Source: Dehalococcoidales bacterium
GTDB lineage: Bacteria > Chloroflexota > Dehalococcoidia > Dehalococcoidales > RBG-16-60-22
Direction of reading: 5' to 3'
NCBI GenBank assembly: GCA_030639445.1
Contig: DAOWCR010000079.1
Coordinates: forward strand, 1 to 5,731
Length of the DNA stretch: 5,731 bases
Shown here: piece after piece, positions 5,119 to 5,731 of the stretch
Position numbering within the stretch: the first letter of the stretch is position 1
How the letters are laid out: every line of letters begins with the position of its first letter
The notes under the pieces: model-generated
Database searches by the model: none
What the model was told of the DNA's origin: nothing
What the model saw: the letters and a program-made list of their open reading frames with translations, nothing else
Program-made: the position numbers and the translations under genes

Positions 5119-5731
5119 ATGCGCATCGTCTTGCTAGGGCAGGCCGCCTTCGGCGAAAAAACCCTCCAGAAGCTGGCCGAAAGCGGCGAAGAGGTAGTCG
5201 GCGTTTACACCCCACCCGATGTTCCGGGAAGGGCAAACCCGCTGAAGGAACTGGCGCTTCGGCTCGGCGTGCCCGTCTTTCAGCCCGAAAAGATGCGCGC
5301 CCCGGAAGTCTATGACCAATACACCAAACTGAATCCGGACCTGAACATTATGGCTTTCGTCACCGATATTCTCCCCGAGTCCATCTTGAATTACCCCGGA
5401 CTGGGGACCATTCAATACCACCCCTCCCTGCTCCCCAGGCACCGCGGGGGGAGTGCCATTAACTGGGCGGTCATTAATGGTGAGACCAGGACCGGGATTA
5501 CCATTCTGTGGCCCGACAGGGGAATAGACACCGGCTCCATTCTCTTGCAGAAAGAGGTGGAGATTGCACCGGATGACACGGTGGGGTCGCTCTATTTTGA
5601 TAAGCTTTTCCCGATGGGGATAGCGGCCATAATGGAGAGCCTGGAGCTAATCAGGCAGGGCCAAGCGCCCAGAATCCCCCAGGATGAATCACGGGCGACC
5701 TACGAAGGACTGTGCACCGAGCAGGACAGCG
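5119..5731 (+). CDS. Formyltransferase-fold protein resembling the hydrolase domain of 10-formyl-THF dehydrogenase (cut by window edge)
   Basis: The first 204 residues of a formyl_trans_N protein; the frame is still open at the window edge. Relatives (methionyl-tRNA formyltransferase, ALDH1L N-terminal domain, sugar formyltransferases) bind 10-formyl-tetrahydrofolate and move or hydrolyse its formyl group. Closest recalled match is the ALDH1L/FDH domain: YHPSLLPRHRGGSAINW at 100-116, GIDTG at 135-139, PDDTV at 151-155 and ATYEG at 193-197 recur there nearly unchanged. Catalytic His101 and Asp137 are present, but the Asn two residues before the His in true formyltransferases is Gln99 (Ile in FDH). 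Start: GAGGAG at 5104-5109, 9 nt upstream. It follows pdxA2 by 16 nt with no terminator, so it belongs to the operon. Possible roles are formyl-THF hydrolysis or formylation of a small molecule; neither is shown. Whether an aldehyde dehydrogenase domain follows is not visible. Confidence 0.85.
   Translation, partial: MRIVLLGQAAFGEKTLQKLAESGEEVVGVYTPPDVPGRANPLKELALRLGVPVFQPEKMRAPEVYDQYTKLNPDLNIMAFVTDILPESILNYPGLGTIQYHPSLLPRHRGGSAINWAVINGETRTGITILWPDRGIDTGSILLQKEVEIAPDDTVGSLYFDKLFPMGIAAIMESLELIRQGQAPRIPQDESRATYEGLCTEQDS

Noticed and set aside
1..5731. CRISPR arrays, tRNA or rRNA genes, insertion sequences and integrase sites
   Set aside because: Looked for repeated spacers, cloverleaf-type sequences, transposase-like frames and terminal inverted repeats; none was seen. 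The window is ordinary metabolic coding DNA apart from the points listed.

Overview
The window reads as a bacterial (less likely archaeal) carbohydrate-acid and aldehyde catabolism locus, moderately GC-rich by eye. The genes are tightly packed, have clear Shine-Dalgarno sites, and are driven by promoters that fit the sigma-70 pattern. A tungsten/molybdopterin aldehyde:ferredoxin oxidoreductase points to an anaerobe. The mix would suit a sediment or subsurface Chloroflexota/Dehalococcoidia-like or Firmicutes-like genome, but taxonomy cannot be fixed from this sequence alone.

Left half, minus strand (1-1621). Reading leftwards there is an HpcH/HpaI-family class II aldolase (860-1621), then a two-gene unit: a MoaD/ThiS-like ubiquitin-fold protein ending in Gly-Gly (430-792) and the N-terminal third of an AOR-family oxidoreductase (1-413, cut by the window edge). 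Each unit has its own promoter with a perfect TTGACA -35 box.

Control region (1622-1801). Two divergent promoters lie here, about 60 bp apart, one for the aldolase and one for the right-hand operon. An 18-bp palindrome between them abuts the aldolase -35 box and looks like an operator.

Right half, plus strand (1802-5731). Four genes form a compact operon: a threonine-dehydrogenase-like zinc dehydrogenase, a DUF1537/four-carbon acid sugar kinase, a PdxA2-like phosphate-ester dehydrogenase that overlaps the kinase by an ATGA, and a formyltransferase-fold protein (cut by the right edge) that most resembles the hydrolase domain of 10-formyl-THF dehydrogenase.

The best supported function is the kinase-PdxA2 pair. 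In characterised relatives the kinase makes the 4-phosphate of D-threonate or D-erythronate, and PdxA2 oxidises it at C3 with decarboxylation to dihydroxyacetone phosphate. The upstream dehydrogenase may feed this pair. The divergent aldolase and the AOR/MoaD pair could handle a related keto acid and the aldehyde it releases. How the formyltransferase-like protein fits is unknown and is the most unusual part of the locus.
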